From positions 13,687,155-13,751,154 of the forward strand of contig NC_056544.1 of the NCBI RefSeq assembly GCF_910596095.1: a DNA stretch of 64,000 bases, written 5' to 3'. Source of the DNA: Thunnus maccoyii. Lineage: Eukaryota > Chordata > Actinopteri > Scombriformes > Scombridae. This document shows positions 60,501 through 64,000 of this stretch, piece by piece. Under the pieces are notes generated by a model that saw nothing but the letters and a program-made list of their open reading frames with translations, made no database searches and was not told where the DNA came from. Position 1 is the stretch's first letter; every line of letters starts with the position of its first letter. Both the position numbers and the translations under genes were made by a program.

Positions 60501-63500
60501 AAGTAAAGTTCTGCCCTGAGTCTTGTTCCCTATACTGACCTGAGCCAGGATAGCCGCCTTCTGTCCAGCTGTCACCCGGATGGCCTGCTGGGTAACAGTT
60601 GCTGGAGATGATGCTGCATGACCTGTTGAACTAGAACCCCCCTGCTTCCCTGAGCCCTGCGCTGGCTGGCCAACCAGAAAGGTGCCCTGGGGAAAATGGA
60701 CAAGAAGGGTTGGAGGTTAGGTGAGGATCCCACAAAACATTACAGTGATAAAATGAATAGAGTTATCATAGTCTAAATCCAGCTAGATAAACCTACGCAG
60801 CATTAACTGAAAGCAGGGTGCAGTTCTGAGCCTGATTTCTCTTCTAAGGTAATCATAAAATCTGTTTAATGCTGTGCACTACATTTTATAGTGTACACGG
60901 TGTGATGATTTTACTGTGTCAAGTGTTTCCACTTTTACTTAAAATACTGTTTGCAGAATACTGTATCAGTCTTCTTTAAATCAAGCTTTTAGGGCGACGG
61001 AGAACAAGTTTAAGTTTGAACAAGTTTGTAGAAATCACACTTGGAAACAACTTTAACCGTTAAAGACTGATCATTATTAGGAAACAAGGCCCAGATAGTA
61101 ACATTAAATTTAGAAGGAAACCTCTTAAGACTGCTTTATTTTATGCTGCTGGCTAACTGCACAGATATCACTGTTCTAAAGCTGGCTGCAGGATCAATGC
61201 TGCTGTAATGAATGTGTCTAATTACGGACACGCCAGGCTCTAGCTGTGTACTAGTATACAAAAATCCACCAAGGAAAGAAATCCTATTTGTAACCGTTCA
61301 TACAAGTCCTGTAAGGCTATAAGGGCATAAAATCGAAAAGCTGGTTTTACATTAATTGTGGCGATGAGTATTGGATCGAAGATGTGCAAAGCATCCAAGT
61401 TTCCCACAGACTTTGATGAAAAGACTTCAAACACTGCTCAAAACTCGCAATGGCAACCAAATACTGATGCTCTAACAAACAAAAATGAGAATCCACAACA
61501 ACACAAAAGACATAAGAGAAGAACATTTTACATCAAAAGTATGTCTGTGAGATTTGTATTATAATCTAAATGTGTTTCAACCCACCTGCGGGGTCTGTTT
61601 AAGAATATAGGATGTGTAGGAGAGGTTGGAAGGCAGACTGCTTGAAGAGGAAGAGGAGGAGGTCTGAGATCCCCCAGCGCCAGCCGACGAGCTGCTCTGA
61701 GACTGCTGACCTAAATTACAGACAGCCACATACACATCAGTCTCAAATCTGATAAACAATCCTGTTATTCTCTATCCCAAATTACAGATAATCCCTTATT
61801 CATTCATTTGAGTAATTTCAATTAAACACAAGCATATTCTACTTAGACAAATGGTTTTTTGAAGCAGAGTAATGCTGGTTTACTGTGATGAAATTTGTAT
61901 TTTAGATAATATAACACAGTGGTATACTAAGTCTCTTTAAAGGGACAGTTCACCCCAAATCAAAATTACATATTTTTCTCTTATCTGAAGTGCTATTTAT
62001 CCATCTAGATTGTTTTGGTGTGTGTTGCTGAGTTTTGGCCACAGAGATGTCTGCCTTCTCTCTAATACAATGGAACTGGATGGCACTGTACAGCACTCTG
62101 CTTGTGGTGCTCAAAGCACCAAAAAATACTTTTGAAAAAGTCAACAGCGATGTCTCTTTCCAGAAATCAAGACGTAGAAGGAAAATAAAAAAAAGAAAAA
62201 AGAGACATTGCTGTTGAGTTTTTCAAATGTATTTTTTGGTGCTTTGAGCACCACAAGCCGAGTGCCATCCAGTTCCATTGTATTCAAGAGAAGGCAGACA
62301 TCTCTATGGCCGATATCTCCAAAACTCAGCAACTCACACCAAAACAATCTAGATGGGTTAATAGCACTACAGATAAATGGAAAAATATGTATTTTTGATT
62401 TTGAGGTGAATTGTCCCTTTAAGCGCAATACAATTGGACAGGAAATGTGCAGTGTGAGGGATTCTCACTCGCAGTGCACCGTAAGTATACTGCAGAAAAA
62501 ATAGATGACAGTGACTGAATCATTGTGCAGAAGATAATGTAGTAGTCAGGATGTTTAACCGCCAGCAGTATGCCTTCAAGTTGTCACTTTAAAAGTAGGT
62601 TTCATAAAGTTACTTTTTCCAAATGTTAGCAAAGAGCAATAACACTTTTAATACAACTGACTTCAACTTAAGACGTGGAGGAAAATGTCAGGGCGAAAGG
62701 CTTTCAGCTGGGACACTAACCCCAGATACTGAGTCACCAACACAATCATGTATTAGTTTTACTTTGAACCAAAACAGTTCCCAAAGCTACTAATCTCAAA
62801 CTTCCACATAAGAGATACACAAGGAGAATTCATTTATAACACCTAGCGATATATATGATTTTCATATTTTTACATGACTGCTAAGAAATTATGAGTAGCA
62901 AGGCACTAAACTGTTCTCAGGCTTTCCACACTCACTTAAACATCAAAAGATCATATAGACTTCAATTGAATACAATATTTTTTTCCTGAGAACAACATTT
63001 TTACGCGAGTTGTATTATATTCGAGGGCTTGATATTTCTGTATTAACAACAGATGTCCTACTTGAACTGACTGAGTAGCTGTTATTGTTGCAGGGCTGTT
63101 TGTAGCCTTAATGCTGCTAAGCTAGTGAGTTTCTACCTGTGTGTCTGCAGCATTTGAGGAAGTGAGCCCCTAAAAGTTAGCTCAACTTAACCTGCACAAC
63201 ATGCTGGCACAGTTTATATGTTTTGCTGTTGCAGAGGAAAACAATTCCTAATGATGGAAATTGTCTTTACTGCAAAATTTGACCTGACAGTCATCTGCTA
63301 AGCGACCTAGATGTAAAATGTCACAGAATGTCATGTTAAAAGATGGCACGGCTTCCAAGAACTTGGCAAGAGAGTGTCAAGTAAGAGGTTGAGAAGCAGA
63401 ATGGGGTGGGGGGGGGGGCGCTAAATCCCTATTGGGTCTCACTTTTTCAGCCAGTGTTTCAAAAGAAGTAAATGGTACACAACTTACCAGCACTGGAGGC

Positions 63501-63646
63501 TCTGAGGATAGCTCCCTGTGGGATGAGAAGCAGCTTGCCCTTCCCTGAGGGGTTCTTACTGTTGGTGGTCAGGTAGAGCTTGGTGCCCGGAGGCAAGTTG
63601 GCCAGATTAGCCAGATTGTTTGCAGGCAGCTGAAGAGTAGCCATCA
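52456..63646 (-). CDS. yeats2: YEATS2, C-terminal half (15 coding exons; 5' part beyond window)
   Basis: Exons in transcript order: 63646-63488, 61710-61586, 60686-60540, 60223-60035, 58629-58257, 58124-57990, 57490-57353, 56634-56484, 56225-56149, 56016-55937, 55135-54931, 54317-54082, 53999-53925, 53658-53585, 52564-52456; stop at 52,456-52,458. Phases agree across every junction (about 757 residues). YEATS2 is the acetyl/crotonyl-lysine reader and scaffold of the nuclear ATAC acetyltransferase complex. Landmarks are LPPGTKLYLTTNSKNPSGKG and KLLLIPQGAILRA, long Ser/Ala/Gly-rich linkers, LTIPANQLKQLG, MMQLLTAVVKKYPLIVPDK, YYSWNIGKRRA, REVVQWCRQRGYTPPDPEP, and a C-terminal histone fold (IGVTFQPVEVEKNLFAPVVE to FLTNTHMGYLAKDN) that in human pairs with NC2-beta. 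The N-terminal YEATS domain must lie beyond 64,000. Several introns carry repeats right at their 3' splice sites. Confidence 0.95.
53028..53150 (+). repeat. Repeat shared with 18,768-18,895
   Basis: In the last YEATS2 intron. Shares 'ttgggaactattttca', 'ctagtgagtattta', 'gttgactcaaaat' and 'aatctacag' with the earlier copy (which reads 'aaactacag'). Confidence 0.5.
53669..53749 (-). repeat. Long (TG)n tract at a YEATS2 3' splice site
   Basis: On the transcribed strand about 39 TG units end in GCGCGCACTGCAG, whose AG is the acceptor of the 74-nt penultimate exon (53,658). There is no pyrimidine tract between them. The intron (53,659-53,924) is only 266 nt, so the repeat is about 30 percent of it. 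Confidence 0.97.
54356..54376 (-). repeat. (CTG)7 tract upstream of a YEATS2 exon
   Basis: Plus strand (CAG)7, so CTG on the transcribed strand, about 40 bases upstream of the acceptor at 54,317. Confidence 0.9.
56647..56680 (-). repeat. (CT)n tract at a YEATS2 3' splice site
   Basis: On the transcribed strand an interrupted (CT)n run lies just upstream of the CCGCCTCAG acceptor at 56,634 and would serve as its polypyrimidine tract. Confidence 0.85.
57055..57134. mobile_element. Minimal palindromic repeat ('agtaccaggtaaaggtttgg' type)
   Basis: Arms 'agtaccaggtaaaggtttgg' and, reverse-complemented, 'agtaccagtcaaaggtttga' face each other across about 30 bases. Common fish MITE terminus (the canonical arm is accagtcaaaagtttggaca). 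In a YEATS2 intron. Confidence 0.65.
57507..57538 (-). repeat. (TG)16 plus T-rich tract at a YEATS2 3' splice site
   Basis: Transcribed strand: (TG)16 then TTTTCTTCTGTGTAAAG, with AG the acceptor of the 138-nt exon ending at 57,490. It is organised like the CFTR exon-9 (TG)m(T)n tract. Confidence 0.95.
61937..62422. mobile_element. piggyBac-like foldback MITE in a YEATS2 intron
   Basis: Flanked on both sides by TTAA (61,937-61,940; 62,419-62,422). Inside, agggacagttcacc at the left matches agggacaattcacc read inward from the right. The inverted arms extend more than 200 bases each (for example 'gtctgccttctct' with 'agagaaggcagac', and 'gtggtgctcaaagcacc' with 'ggtgctttgagcaccac'). TTAA targets and these termini suit a piggyBac-type non-autonomous element. 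The ORFs of 60-98 residues on both strands are read from the arms. Confidence 0.75.
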
Positions 63647-64000
63647 CTAAGAAAATACACAGAAAGAAAAAATAATTATATAAATTGTACTAATGTTGGA
63701 AATAATTCTTGATATAAAAGATTGGTACATTTTCTTGCCTTACACCTGAATATGACTTTTTTCAAATACGTAGTAGTAAAACCTTTCGTATTCTACACGT
63801 CCTGTGCCCTTGGGCCTCATGCAAGAACCACTTAAAGAGATTTGCTCTGTAATTGCAGGTACGAGTAATTTAACAGAATTTGTGGCATTCACGAGTTTTC
63901 TCAAGAGAATTTTCTCTTTGGTACAAACGACATTCACGGTCTATTCATGATCTAGAGCTGTCATTAGAGTCATGAACAGATAGTCTACTTTCTTCCACAA
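63647..64000 (-). other. YEATS2 intron running past the window edge
   Basis: AT-rich sequence upstream (on the minus strand) of the acceptor ttcttag at 63,647. No further exon seen before the edge. Confidence 0.55.

Noticed and set aside
62035..62504. ORFs of 60-98 residues in a YEATS2 intron
   Set aside because: Read from the inverted arms of the TTAA-flanked MITE.
1..64000. CRISPR arrays, operons, bacterial promoters, phage or plasmid modules
   Set aside because: No regularly spaced repeats with unique spacers and no dense prokaryotic coding. The DNA is plainly vertebrate.
1..64000. tRNA, rRNA or snRNA genes
   Set aside because: No convincing A/B-box or conserved RNA core was noticed by eye; a tRNAscan or Infernal search would be needed to exclude them.

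Overview
The window looks like nuclear DNA from a ray-finned fish, most likely a percomorph teleost. Evidence: AT-rich intergenic sequence, very abundant CA/GT microsatellites, small exons with GT-AG introns, many short inverted-repeat DNA elements of teleost type, an L1-Tx1-like LINE fragment, and exons of four vertebrate genes. Most open frames in the window are translated microsatellites or shadows; the genes had to be assembled exon by exon from splice signals, reading phase and recognised protein families. All family assignments are from memory; no search was run.

Layout. (1) 1-22,004: no exon recognised; repeats, microsatellites and possible regulatory islands. It is probably intron of, or DNA downstream of, the minus-strand methyltransferase gene that follows. 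(2) 22,005-24,200: 5' end of a minus-strand EEF1AKMT4-type methyltransferase gene: a noncoding first exon near 24.1 kb and one coding exon (53 codons). Its remaining exons were not found. (3) 25,744-35,205: a complete minus-strand SLC47A (MATE) drug/toxin extrusion transporter, 16 coding exons that join in frame to 604 residues, with a pogo-like transposon in intron 1 and a decayed transposon-related ORF in intron 3. (4) 36.3-38.3 kb: 5'-truncated, decayed L1-Tx1-like LINE. (5) 39.8-40.3 kb: unrecognised single-exon ORF with a possible signal peptide. (6) 41,147-49,018: plus-strand MAP6D1 (microtubule-associated, predicted palmitoylated), three coding exons, 318 residues, with a poly(A) signal. 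(7) 49.4-50.6 kb: a nest of repeats. (8) 52,456-63,646: minus-strand 3' half of YEATS2 (ATAC acetyltransferase complex), 15 coding exons (about 757 residues) ending in the C-terminal histone fold. The N-terminal YEATS-domain exons lie beyond the window.

MAP6D1 and YEATS2 are tail to tail, as I recall for the human 3q27 locus, which supports orthology. The genes do not form an operon or a shared pathway: a cytosolic eEF1A methyltransferase (possibly joined to ECE2, as in human readthrough transcripts), a proton-coupled cation extruder, a microtubule-associated protein and a chromatin reader.

No new multi-gene system was seen. The most interesting signals are in RNA processing of YEATS2: a very long (TG)n tract takes the place of the polypyrimidine tract of the penultimate exon, a CFTR-like (TG)16 tract precedes another exon, and one intron best fits a GC-AG intron. 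Other points are a Glu-to-Gln change at a transport-linked MATE position, a MAP6-like module in MAP6D1, near-perfect RFX X-boxes, and a palindromic TCTCGCGAGA motif inside a short transposon.
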